From the NCBI GenBank assembly GCA_050260515.1, contig JBLNCI010000010.1, positions 1 through 64,000 of the forward strand: a stretch of DNA of 64,000 bases, given 5' to 3'. A program made the position numbers and the translations under genes. This document shows positions 45,551 through 53,575 of the stretch, in pieces. Position 1 is the first letter of the stretch. The number at the start of each line of letters is the position of its first letter. The notes below the pieces were generated by a model. It saw only the letters and a list, made by a program, of their open reading frames with translations. It did no database searches and was not told the origin of the DNA. This stretch comes from DATJIG01 sp050260515. Its GTDB lineage: Bacteria > Pseudomonadota > Alphaproteobacteria > SMXQ01.

Positions 45551-46576
45551 CTACTTGCCGGCCTCGTAGATGTTGCGGAGACGATCCAGCACGTCCTTCG
45601 GCGTGGCGTAGGCCTTCGCGAGGATGTCCTGCAGTTGGTCGCCGGTCACCGGCGAGTCGCATTCGAGGCGCTGCTTCTCGCAATCGGCGAGATAGCCCGG
45701 ATCCTTGAACGTCTCCATCAGCGATGTGCGCAATACCTTCACCCGGTCGGCCGGCACGTTCGGCGGCACCAGGAACGGCCGTCCCAACGCAAGCTGCGCC
45801 GACGCGACCTCCATCAACTGCTTGTCGGCAGGTTTCTGGATCAGGTCGAGCGCGAACGGCACGTCCTTGAGCTCCGGCGTGGGGGCCAGGCCATACTGCA
45901 CGATGAACTTGATCTTCTTGTCGCGGATCCAGTCGGGCTTCACGGCCTTGAGGCTCGACCAGAACGCCGAGGAGTAGCCCTCGTTCTCGCCGCGCTCCAT
46001 GCCGAGGAGCGATTCCGTCTGGCCCTTGTAGCCGGAGATCAGCTTGATCTTGATGTCGAACACGGCCTCGAGAACGCGGGCGTAGAACGCCGGCGTGGAG
46101 TTGGACCCGGACGCGCCGAGGATCATCTCGTGCTTTTTGGCATCCGCGATCGTGTTCACCGGCACGGTGTGCCAGAGAGTGAGCACGGAGATCTCCTGGC
46201 TCGGGCTTCCCAGCCACTGGAACTTGGTCGGATCGAACAGCGCCTGCTTGTTGCCGAGCAACGGCTCGAACGGAACCGTGTTCTGCAAGGAGCCGATGGC
46301 GGAGCCGTCCTTCGGCGCCGCCTCCCACAGGAAGTTGCCGGCGCGCACGCCGCCGGCGCCAGGCATGTTCTGCGGGACGAGGGTCGGATTGCCCGGGATG
46401 TGCTTGCCCCAGTACCGGGCGATCGCGCGAGCGTAGGCGTCGTACCCGCCTCCGACATCCGACGAGATGATCAGCTTGATCTGCGTGCCCTTGTAGAAGT
46501 CGGCGACCGACTGAGCATGCACCGGACCGCCGGACACAAACAACGCGGCGGCGAATAGCCAACGGCATACGCGCAT
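45551..46576 (-). CDS. TTT-family (Bug-type) substrate-binding protein
   Basis: 341 residues, signal peptide about 1-22 (ending PVHAQ), then the Bug/TctC pattern: DVGGGYDAYARAIARYW, VPQNMPGAGGVR, APKDGSAIGSLQNTVPFEP, LISGYKGQTESLLGMERGE and GRPFLVPPNV. It lacks adjacent permease genes, like the first Bug protein in this window. The ligand cannot be predicted. Confidence 0.88.
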   Translation of the reverse strand: MRVCRWLFAAALFVSGGPVHAQSVADFYKGTQIKLIISSDVGGGYDAYARAIARYWGKHIPGNPTLVPQNMPGAGGVRAGNFLWEAAPKDGSAIGSLQNTVPFEPLLGNKQALFDPTKFQWLGSPSQEISVLTLWHTVPVNTIADAKKHEMILGASGSNSTPAFYARVLEAVFDIKIKLISGYKGQTESLLGMERGENEGYSSAFWSSLKAVKPDWIRDKKIKFIVQYGLAPTPELKDVPFALDLIQKPADKQLMEVASAQLALGRPFLVPPNVPADRVKVLRTSLMETFKDPGYLADCEKQRLECDSPVTGDQLQDILAKAYATPKDVLDRLRNIYEAGK

Positions 46577-46712
46577 CTCTTATCTCCCCGTCTGTCGGGC
46601 GCGAGCGATGCGCGCCCTGTCTTTAGGGAAACCATACAAGATGCGTGCCGCGCGCGGGAGGGGGCAGATTTGCGCGACTTGCGGGATCGGCCGGCCCCGA
46701 AGGCAGCGGAGC

Positions 46713-47144
46713 CTATTTGATGAGCGTCACCGGGATCTTGACGTGCCCGACGACGTGGGTCGCCACCGAGCCGAGCAGGAGGCCCAGCGCCGATCCGAGT
46801 CCGCGCGTCCCCATCACCACTTGCGCGCACTTCAACTGGTCGGCGAAGTCGGCGATGACCGGCCCGGGCTGACCGACGCCGATGTGGGCGTGCAAGGGGA
46901 GCCCGGCGTCCTCGACCTTCCTCTTGGCGGGCGCGAGGACCTTCTCGCCTTCTTCCTGGTGGTACTGCTTGACGTTGCCGCGACCGACGAACGTCGTCAC
47001 GTCGCCGGGCAGCGGCGTCTGCACGTTCAGCAGATGGATGTCGGCGCCCGTCGATTGCGCCTGCTCGATGGCGTAGTCGAGCGCGCGCTTGGCGTTCGCG
47101 GAGCCGTCGTACGGGACGAGCATGCTGCGAGTCGCTGCGTTCAT
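46713..47144 (-). CDS. universal stress protein (UspA family)
   Basis: 143-residue Usp domain: SMLVPYDGSANAKRALDYAIEQA at the start and an ATP-binding end GTRGLGSALGLLLGSVATHV (Gly-x2-Gly-x9-Gly-Ser). It lies 1 bp after the TerC-family gene, so they are translated together. A role in stress protection is usual; details unknown. Confidence 0.9.
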   Translation of the reverse strand: MNAATRSMLVPYDGSANAKRALDYAIEQAQSTGADIHLLNVQTPLPGDVTTFVGRGNVKQYHQEEGEKVLAPAKRKVEDAGLPLHAHIGVGQPGPVIADFADQLKCAQVVMGTRGLGSALGLLLGSVATHVVGHVKIPVTLIK

Positions 47145-47145
47145 G

Positions 47146-47853
47146 TCAGTGCTCCACTCCGAGATCGGCGACGTGCTTGCGCTGCGTCCGTGCGGCGATC
47201 GCCTTGCCGAGAACGATGACGAAGGCCGCTCCGATGATCTTCGCCGCGTAGTGAATCCAGTCGCCGTAGGGCGCGACCAGGTCGTGAGCGGCCGGGTCGG
47301 TGACGCCGACGTCGCCGGCGATCCAGCCGATCAGCCCGGCGCCGGCGGTGATGATGATCGGGAACCTGCCCATAATCTTGAGAATGAGCTGGCTGCCAAA
47401 GATGATCAGCGGAATGCTGATGAGCAGGCCCAACGTGATCAGCAGATAGTCGTTCTTGGCGGCGGCGGCGATCGCGATCGCGTTGTCGAGGCTCATCACC
47501 GCGTCGGCGATGATGATCGTGCGGATCGCGGCCCACATGCTCGAAGGCGCCTCGGTCCCATCCTCCTCGTCCTGTCCTTCCTCCGGCACCAGCAGCTTGA
47601 CGCCGATCCACAGCAGCAGCGCGGACCCGAGCAGCTTCAGGTACGGGATCGCCATCAGGGTGGCGACGAAGATGCAGAAGATGATGCGCAGAACGATCGC
47701 GCCGGCGCTGCCGAGCACGACCGCGCGGTTGCGGTGATGCTTGGGCAGGTTGCGCGAGGCAAGCGCGATGACGACGGCGTTGTCGCCGGAGAGGATGATG
47801 TTGACGACGATGATCGAGCCGAGCGCGGCCCAGAAATGCGGTACCAACTCCAT
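47146..47853 (-). CDS. TerC/YjbE-family membrane protein
   Basis: 235 residues with about seven transmembrane segments. The paired acidic motifs IILSGDNAVVIALASRN and AVMSLDNAIAIAAAAKN are the family's hallmark and may bind metal. YjbE/TerC proteins are linked to metal (Mn) export or membrane metalation of exported proteins in some species. The short upstream gap (47854-47951) shows no obvious yybP-ykoY-type riboswitch by eye. Co-transcribed with the Usp gene. Confidence 0.88.
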   Translation of the reverse strand: MELVPHFWAALGSIIVVNIILSGDNAVVIALASRNLPKHHRNRAVVLGSAGAIVLRIIFCIFVATLMAIPYLKLLGSALLLWIGVKLLVPEEGQDEEDGTEAPSSMWAAIRTIIIADAVMSLDNAIAIAAAAKNDYLLITLGLLISIPLIIFGSQLILKIMGRFPIIITAGAGLIGWIAGDVGVTDPAAHDLVAPYGDWIHYAAKIIGAAFVIVLGKAIAARTQRKHVADLGVEH

Positions 47854-47951
47854 CGCCTACCCCGAGGTCCTGAGAATGAGTAATTATACGGATGCGGAAG
47901 CTATTGAACATTCGCGGTCCTTGGCAAGGGAAAACGGACCGGCTCGGCACG

Positions 47952-48722
47952 TCACGGAATGAACTGCTCTTTGATGATGCGGGCCTCGAGGTTGTGCTCG
48001 GGATCGAACAGGAGGGTCATCGAGATGCGGGTCTCGGCCGCGATGTGGACGCTTGCGACGTCGCGCACTTCGGTCGAATCGGCGACGGCACTCACCGGGC
48101 GCTTGTCGGGCTCCAGCACATCGAAGCTGACGCGCGTCGTGTCGGGCAGCAACGCCCCGCGCCAGCGGCGGGGGCGGAATGCGCTGATCGGCGTCAGCGC
48201 CAGCAGGCCCGTCCCGAGGGGCACGATCGGCCCGTGGGCGGAGAGGTTGTAGGCGGTCGAACCTGCGGGCGTCGACACCAGCACGCCGTCGCAGATCAGC
48301 TCGTCGAGCTGCACGACCCCGTCGAGCAGGATGCTGATCTTCGCGGTCTGCCGCGTCTCGCGCAGCAGGGAGACTTCATTGAAGGCGAGTGCCCGTCGCT
48401 TGCGGCCCGACACCGTCTCCGCGGTCATCCGCAGCGGATGCAGCGTGACCGGTGTGGCGCGCGCGAGCCGCTCCGGCAGGCGGTCGGTCGCATAGTTGTT
48501 CATGAGGAAGCCGATCGAGCCTCGGTGCATGCCGTAGATCGGCACGCGGCGACGCAGGTACCGGTGCAGCGTCTCCAGCATGAAGCCGTCGCCGCCGAGC
48601 GCGACGACCACGTCGGCCTTGGCCGGCGGCACCGCGCCGTAAGTGCGCTGCAGCTCGCGCTGGGCGGCGCGGGCCGGCGCGGTCGGCGCCGCGACGAAGG
48701 CGATTTTGTCGAAGACCGGCAT
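47952..48722 (-). CDS. nadK: NAD kinase
   Basis: Phosphorylates NAD to NADP. 256 residues with the GGDGFMLETLH motif and the conserved DGVLVSTPAGSTAYNLSAHG nucleotide-binding region. Start at ATG 48722, 8 bp after the LigB-like gene; the longer in-frame extension upstream is not typical. Completes the NAD(P) theme with nadE at 3.2 kb. Confidence 0.93.
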   Translation of the reverse strand: MPVFDKIAFVAAPTAPARAAQRELQRTYGAVPPAKADVVVALGGDGFMLETLHRYLRRRVPIYGMHRGSIGFLMNNYATDRLPERLARATPVTLHPLRMTAETVSGRKRRALAFNEVSLLRETRQTAKISILLDGVVQLDELICDGVLVSTPAGSTAYNLSAHGPIVPLGTGLLALTPISAFRPRRWRGALLPDTTRVSFDVLEPDKRPVSAVADSTEVRDVASVHIAAETRISMTLLFDPEHNLEARIIKEQFIP

Positions 48723-48730
48723 CGCGGGCG

Positions 48731-49801
48731 TCAGGCGGCGGGCGGGATGACGCAGACGCACTTGTCGGAGTTCATGGTCCAGCTCTCGAACAGCTCCGCG
48801 TAGCGAGGCTTTTGTCCGAGCCGGTCCATGGCGCCGATGACGGGATACCAGTTGAGGAGCTCATGCTGTCCCGAAGCCTCGAGGGTCGACAGCGGCAGGT
48901 CGCGCCATGCCGTGTAATCCCCGCGCTTCAACTCGGCGAAGCGCACGCGATCGGTCTCGACGTCGGGATAGAGGAAATGGTTCTTCGCGGTCAGGAAGCC
49001 GTGCGAGAAGCTCGAGGACGCGACCAGCGCGACGCGCCAGGGGCTCTCGGCGAGGATTTCGGCGATCGCCGCGCCCATGTCGAACAGGCGGCGCGGATTC
49101 GGGCCCGGCGGATCGTCGCTCGCCGCAGGCCCGGCGCTGGCTCCCGCCAGCCCGCCCTTCTCGCGGATCAGCGCCGACCCGTAGGCGTTGATGGCGAACG
49201 GCACGATCGGCACGTCGAAGCCGCGGCGCTCGTGGTCGAGATAGAGCAGCGTGTTCGTGAAGGCGTGCCCGAGGTGATCCTGATGCGGGACCTTGTACGC
49301 GTAGGCCGGATCGAAGCCGCGGCCGAGCAGTCCGTACACCAGCCGGCGGGCCACGTCCTCGGCACCGCGATAGCGGAAGGCGGTGTCCGGCGGATCGTTC
49401 CAGATGTTGAGGCTGCCGCCGCCGATGCCGCGCGCCCGCGCGTACGGTTTGGCGACGAATTCCTTCATGACGAAGACGCAGTAGGCCGGAACGAGGTCCT
49501 CGCGGAAGCATTCGTACTGGTCGTCGCCGAAGATGATGACGGCGTCGGGCCGGAACGAGTCGAGCGCGGTACGGACTTCCTTCAAGCCGCGGAAGTAGGC
49601 GGCGCGGTGACGCGCGGCGAACGCCGTGCCGCGATCGTTGCCCCATTCCTCGCGCATGCCCGCGGGCCAGCCGCTCGGATCGCGCAGATGCGCGGGCAGC
49701 CGCCCGCGCTCCATCGCGTCGGTGATGCGCGCGCCCATCTCCGCGTCGGGGAAGAAGAAGCCGCCGAAATGACTGAGGCCAAGTCCGAGAACGGCGCCCA
49801 T
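48731..49801 (-). CDS. class III extradiol dioxygenase (LigB-like)
   Basis: 356 residues of the LigB fold. Likely Fe(II) ligands and active histidines: GLSHFGGFF near residue 10, PHQDHLGHAF around the middle and SSSFSHGFL later. Probably opens a catechol-type ring or a related substrate. It lies between moaA (35 bp upstream) and nadK (8 bp downstream) on the same strand, an unusual neighbourhood for an aromatic-degradation enzyme. Substrate unknown. Start at ATG 49801. Confidence 0.82.
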   Translation of the reverse strand: MGAVLGLGLSHFGGFFFPDAEMGARITDAMERGRLPAHLRDPSGWPAGMREEWGNDRGTAFAARHRAAYFRGLKEVRTALDSFRPDAVIIFGDDQYECFREDLVPAYCVFVMKEFVAKPYARARGIGGGSLNIWNDPPDTAFRYRGAEDVARRLVYGLLGRGFDPAYAYKVPHQDHLGHAFTNTLLYLDHERRGFDVPIVPFAINAYGSALIREKGGLAGASAGPAASDDPPGPNPRRLFDMGAAIAEILAESPWRVALVASSSFSHGFLTAKNHFLYPDVETDRVRFAELKRGDYTAWRDLPLSTLEASGQHELLNWYPVIGAMDRLGQKPRYAELFESWTMNSDKCVCVIPPAA

Positions 49802-49836
49802 GGAATCCTGTTTTCGTTCTGTGTTGAGAGCCGCGG

Positions 49837-50826
49837 TTAGCCGCCGGTGACGCTCATGTGTCGGCCGAGCGCCGGGCGGTTGTGCCGGCGGTCGATGACG
49901 AAGTCGTGGCCCTTCGGCTTGCGCGCGATCGCCTCGCGGACGGCGGCGTCGAGCGTCGCGTCGTCGGCGCCCGAGCGCAGCACGGCGCGGAGATCCGCCG
50001 AGTCCTCCTGTCCGAGGCACATGTAGAGCGTGCCGGTGCAGGTGAGGCGGACGCGGTTGCAGGATTCGCAGAAATTGTGCGTCAGCGGGGTGATGAACCC
50101 GAGGTAGTGACCGGTCTCGGCGACGCGGACGTAACGCGCCGGTCCGCCGGTGCGCTTGTCGCTCTCCTCGAGCGTCCACCGCGCGGCGAGGCGCGAGCGC
50201 ACGAGCGACAGCGGCAGGTATTGATCCGTGCGGTCGCCGTCGATGTCGCCGAGCGGCATGGTCTCGATCAGGCAGAGATCGAAGCCCTCGCGTCCGCACC
50301 AGGCCACGAGATCGTCCATCTCCTGCTCGTTGACGCCGCGCAGCGCCACGGTGTTGACCTTCACCTTCATGCCCGCCTCGCGCGCGGCGAACACGCCGTC
50401 GAGGACCTTGTCGAGCTTGCCGCGGCGGGTGATCTCGGTGAACTTGGCCGGATCCAGCGTGTCGATCGACACGTTGACGCGCTTGACCCCGAGCTTGGCG
50501 AGCGGCTCAGCGAATTCCGCGAGCCGGCTGCCGTTGGTCGTGAGCGTCAGCTCCTCGAGCGCGCCCGTCTTGAGGTGCCGCGACAGGCTCTCGAACAGCG
50601 ACAGGACATTCTTCCGCACCAGCGGCTCGCCGCCGGTGAGCCGCAGCTTCTTCACACCGAGGCGCACGAACGCCGACCCGAGCCGGTCGATCTCCTCGAG
50701 GGTGAGCACGTCTGCCTTCGGCAGGAACGTCATCTCCTCGGCCATGCAGTAGATGCAGCGGAAATCGCACCGATCCGTCACGGAGATGCGCAAGTAGCTG
50801 ATATGGCGGCCAAACGGGTCGATCAT
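49837..50826 (-). CDS. moaA: GTP 3',8-cyclase (molybdenum cofactor synthesis)
   Basis: Radical SAM enzyme that starts molybdopterin synthesis. The SAM cluster CDFRCIYC has Cys20, 24 and 27; the second cluster is CESCNRVRLTC...YMC near residue 255. LTGGEPLVRK and the C-terminal Gly-Gly (SVTGG) are diagnostic. 329 residues, normal. mobA at 31.8 kb is another gene of the same pathway. Confidence 0.95.
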   Translation of the reverse strand: MIDPFGRHISYLRISVTDRCDFRCIYCMAEEMTFLPKADVLTLEEIDRLGSAFVRLGVKKLRLTGGEPLVRKNVLSLFESLSRHLKTGALEELTLTTNGSRLAEFAEPLAKLGVKRVNVSIDTLDPAKFTEITRRGKLDKVLDGVFAAREAGMKVKVNTVALRGVNEQEMDDLVAWCGREGFDLCLIETMPLGDIDGDRTDQYLPLSLVRSRLAARWTLEESDKRTGGPARYVRVAETGHYLGFITPLTHNFCESCNRVRLTCTGTLYMCLGQEDSADLRAVLRSGADDATLDAAVREAIARKPKGHDFVIDRRHNRPALGRHMSVTGG

Positions 50827-50935
50827 GGGGTCCTGCGGGCAGGGGCGTCTGCCGGGGATATGGCCCCTATTTTACGGATAACCACCGTCCGGCGCCATGG
50901 CTGCGCTCGGGCTGCCGAAGGCGCAAAAGCGGGGT

Positions 50936-52549
50936 TTACGGCTCGTCCGAGCCGCTCAGCGCCCGAGCGAGCGGAAGCGTGACCGTGAACCGGGCGCCGC
51001 GTCCGGGGAGGCTCTGGAGGGTGATGTCGCCATCCATGAGCCGGGCAAGCTCCCGCGCGACGGCAAGGCCGAGACCCATGCCCTCGGTCTGTCGGGTCAG
51101 GATGTTGTTCTCGCCCTGGTAGAACCGCTCGAAGACCCGCTCGGCTTCCGCGGCGGGAATGCCGATGCCCGTATCCCACACGGTGATGGCGAGGCGGTCG
51201 CCCTCGACCTGCGCCTCGACGCCGACCCGCCCGCCGGATGCCGTGAACTTGATGGCGTTCGACAGCAGGTTGGCGAAGATCTGCCGTGCCCGGACGCGGT
51301 CCGCCAGCACGATCCACGGTCCGGTGAGGTCGCATGCGGTGATGTCGACCTTCTTGTCGGCGGCGCGAAGGACGACCAGCGCGCGCGCCTCGGCGATGAG
51401 GTCCTGGGCCCGGACCGGCGCGACCTTGATCGACAGCGTCTGGCGCTTGATGTTCGCGGTGTCGAGAAGGTCCTCGATCAACGCCAGCAGGTGCTTGCCG
51501 GCGCGATGGATGTTGCGGAAATACCCGAGGTAGGACTCGTGGAGCGGCCCGAACAGCTTCGCCTGTGCCGCGTCCGAGAAGCCGATGATCGAGTTCAGCG
51601 GCGTCCGCAACTCATGGCTCATCATCGCGAGAAAGTCGGTCTTCGCCTTGTCGGCGGCCTGCGCCTGCTCGAGCGCGAGATCGAGCTGCGCGTTGCGCGA
51701 CTTCAACTCCTCGACGGCCTCTTCGAGCTTCACGCGCGAGGCGAACGCATCCTGCTCCGCCGCGTGGCGACGCGTGACGTCCGTGCCGGTGCCCCGGTAT
51801 CCGGCGAAGGCGCCGGTCTCGTCGTCGAAGATGGGCACGCCCGACAACTGCACGCGGCGCAGCTCGGATTTCCCGTGCGTCATCTGAAACACGGCGTTCC
51901 GGAACGGCGCACGGCGCGCGATGAGTCCCATGGCGTCCGGTATGCCATCGGTCGGCTCGAACTGGCCGAGCGCGAGAAGATAATGTCCGACCAGAACCTG
52001 CGGCGGGCGTCCGACCGTTTCAGCGATCCGCGGCGATGCGAACGTGAGATTGAGACGGGCATCGGTGGACCAGACCCAGTCCGAGCTGGACCGGATCACG
52101 TCGAGCAGCCATGACTCCGTGCGCGCGGCGCGCCGGTTGGCCTCGACCACGGCGGTGATGTCGCTCCATGAGCCGCTGAATCCGTTGATGCCGCCCCTGT
52201 CGTCGATCAGCGGCACGTGCCGCACGCGCAGCGTGCGACCATTGACGGTATGCGTCTCCTCGATCGGCGCACGCGACGCGTACAGCCGCTCGATCAGGTG
52301 CATCAGCCGGGGTGGAGTGTCCTCGGGGCGGCTCTTGTCGGCGCCGTAAACGGCAATGGCGATATCGTCGAAGGCGCGGTTCCGCAGAATGAGCGCGCCC
52401 GCGGGATCGCAGACGTAGACCGGCAGAGAGGATGCGAGGAACAGGCGGGCGAGGGAGGCGAGGGATTCCGCGCCGCGGGGCTCAGGGTGCACCCAAGCGA
52501 CGTTGGAATCGGCTGCCGTCCCGGCGGAACGGCCTTCCATCGCGTTCAT
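50936..52549 (-). CDS. PAS-domain sensor histidine kinase
   Basis: 537 residues, no membrane segment. PAS domains are at about 30-135 and 150-262, a coiled-coil linker at about 265-300, HisKA with His312 in MSHELRTPLNS, and HATPase with NLLSNAIKF, WDTGIGIP and GLGLAVARELARL. A cytoplasmic sensor. It is divergent from chpT, separated by 249 bp, so it may feed the ChpT relay. No response regulator is adjacent on its own strand. Confidence 0.9.
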   Translation of the reverse strand: MNAMEGRSAGTAADSNVAWVHPEPRGAESLASLARLFLASSLPVYVCDPAGALILRNRAFDDIAIAVYGADKSRPEDTPPRLMHLIERLYASRAPIEETHTVNGRTLRVRHVPLIDDRGGINGFSGSWSDITAVVEANRRAARTESWLLDVIRSSSDWVWSTDARLNLTFASPRIAETVGRPPQVLVGHYLLALGQFEPTDGIPDAMGLIARRAPFRNAVFQMTHGKSELRRVQLSGVPIFDDETGAFAGYRGTGTDVTRRHAAEQDAFASRVKLEEAVEELKSRNAQLDLALEQAQAADKAKTDFLAMMSHELRTPLNSIIGFSDAAQAKLFGPLHESYLGYFRNIHRAGKHLLALIEDLLDTANIKRQTLSIKVAPVRAQDLIAEARALVVLRAADKKVDITACDLTGPWIVLADRVRARQIFANLLSNAIKFTASGGRVGVEAQVEGDRLAITVWDTGIGIPAAEAERVFERFYQGENNILTRQTEGMGLGLAVARELARLMDGDITLQSLPGRGARFTVTLPLARALSGSDEP

Positions 52550-52798
52550 GAATTAATGCCCACCCCGATTTGGCGGCGATCCTAACGGCTCACCGGGGCA
52601 AGTCAAGGTGACTGCGCCTGGTCTGCATCGCAGAAGGCGCGGGAAACTGCGGATAAGTACAGTGTCGGCGGTCGGCGGACCGGTCGTTAACAGATGCCCA
52701 TTTGCGCGCCACCGCCACGGGGGGGCTATGGTAAACATCGCGGGCTGCATCGGCCGCCCGTCGATCAGCGCCGTTCCGCGTCAGCCCAGAAGGTCCGT

Positions 52799-53443
52799 AT
52801 GCCGCAGTCGATCGACGCCCGTCTCCTGGAACTCATCTGCGCCCGTCTGTGCCACGATCTCGTCGGCCCGGTCTCCGCGATCGGCAACGGCGTCGAGCTG
52901 GTCACCGAGTTCGGCGAGGACATGCGCGGCGAGGCGCTCGCGCTCATTGCGCAAAGCGCGTCCGAGGCGGCCCGTCGGTTGCAGTTCTTCCGTGTCGCGT
53001 TCGGCTCCGCGGCCGGAGGCGACGGGCAGAGCCTGCCGCTGCGGGAGGTGCGCACCCGAGCGCTCGCTCTGCCGCTGGGCGGGCGTGTGACGGTCGACTG
53101 GCCGGAGAGCTCCGGATTGGATCCCGCCCTGTCGCGGCCGGCGACCAAGGTCCTGCTGAGCCTGTTCCTCACGGCCGTCGACGGAGCGGCCGGGACCGGC
53201 ACGGTGCATCTCCACATCGCACCCGCCGGCACAGCGTTCGATGTGTCCGCGGCTGGCGCCAAGGCGGCGCTCGACGCGGACGTGGTTCGCGCCCTCGCCG
53301 GGGAGCTTCCCGCTGCCGAAGCGAGTCCGCGCACCGCCGTCGCCGTCCACGCTCACATCTTCGCGAGGGAGGCCGGCCTCGCGCTCGCCGTGCGCAACGA
53401 CCCCGGCCGAATCACAATTTCCGCCCGTCCGGCAATGGCCTGA
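52799..53443 (+). CDS. chpT: histidine phosphotransferase ChpT
   Basis: 214-residue ChpT-type (DUF2328) phosphotransferase that relays phosphate from CckA to CtrA and CpdR in alphaproteobacteria. The start has RLCHDLVGPVSAIGNGVEL, with phospho-acceptor His19, followed by a degenerate ATPase-like C-terminal part (VLLSLFLTAVDGA). ATG at 52799 has AAGG upstream. ctrA is 6 kb away in the same window. Probably active in the cytoplasm as a dimer. Confidence 0.9.
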   Translation: MPQSIDARLLELICARLCHDLVGPVSAIGNGVELVTEFGEDMRGEALALIAQSASEAARRLQFFRVAFGSAAGGDGQSLPLREVRTRALALPLGGRVTVDWPESSGLDPALSRPATKVLLSLFLTAVDGAAGTGTVHLHIAPAGTAFDVSAAGAKAALDADVVRALAGELPAAEASPRTAVAVHAHIFAREAGLALAVRNDPGRITISARPAMA

Positions 53444-53476
53444 GATAGCGGCGGGCAACCTGCATTAAGGCCTGAT

Positions 53477-53491
53477 TTTAGATAATCTTAA
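53477..53491 (+). promoter_or_regulatory. candidate CtrA half-perfect box before cheA
   Basis: TTTA-GATAATC-TTAA: the second half is exact and the first differs in one base from the TTAA-N7-TTAA consensus. It lies 85 bp upstream of the cheA ATG. A second TTAA (53465-53468) is nearby but not in phase. Confidence 0.5.
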
Positions 53492-53575
53492 TGAGTTTCG
53501 CGCACCTTCGCTCCATCCCTCACAAGCACGGGATCGGCCGAAGGCGCCGGTCCCGCTGCAACGCGGACGGCGGCA

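Noticed and set aside
47854..47951. Manganese (yybP-ykoY) riboswitch before the TerC-family gene
   Set aside because: The gap is under 100 bp and I find no fitting paired elements by eye.
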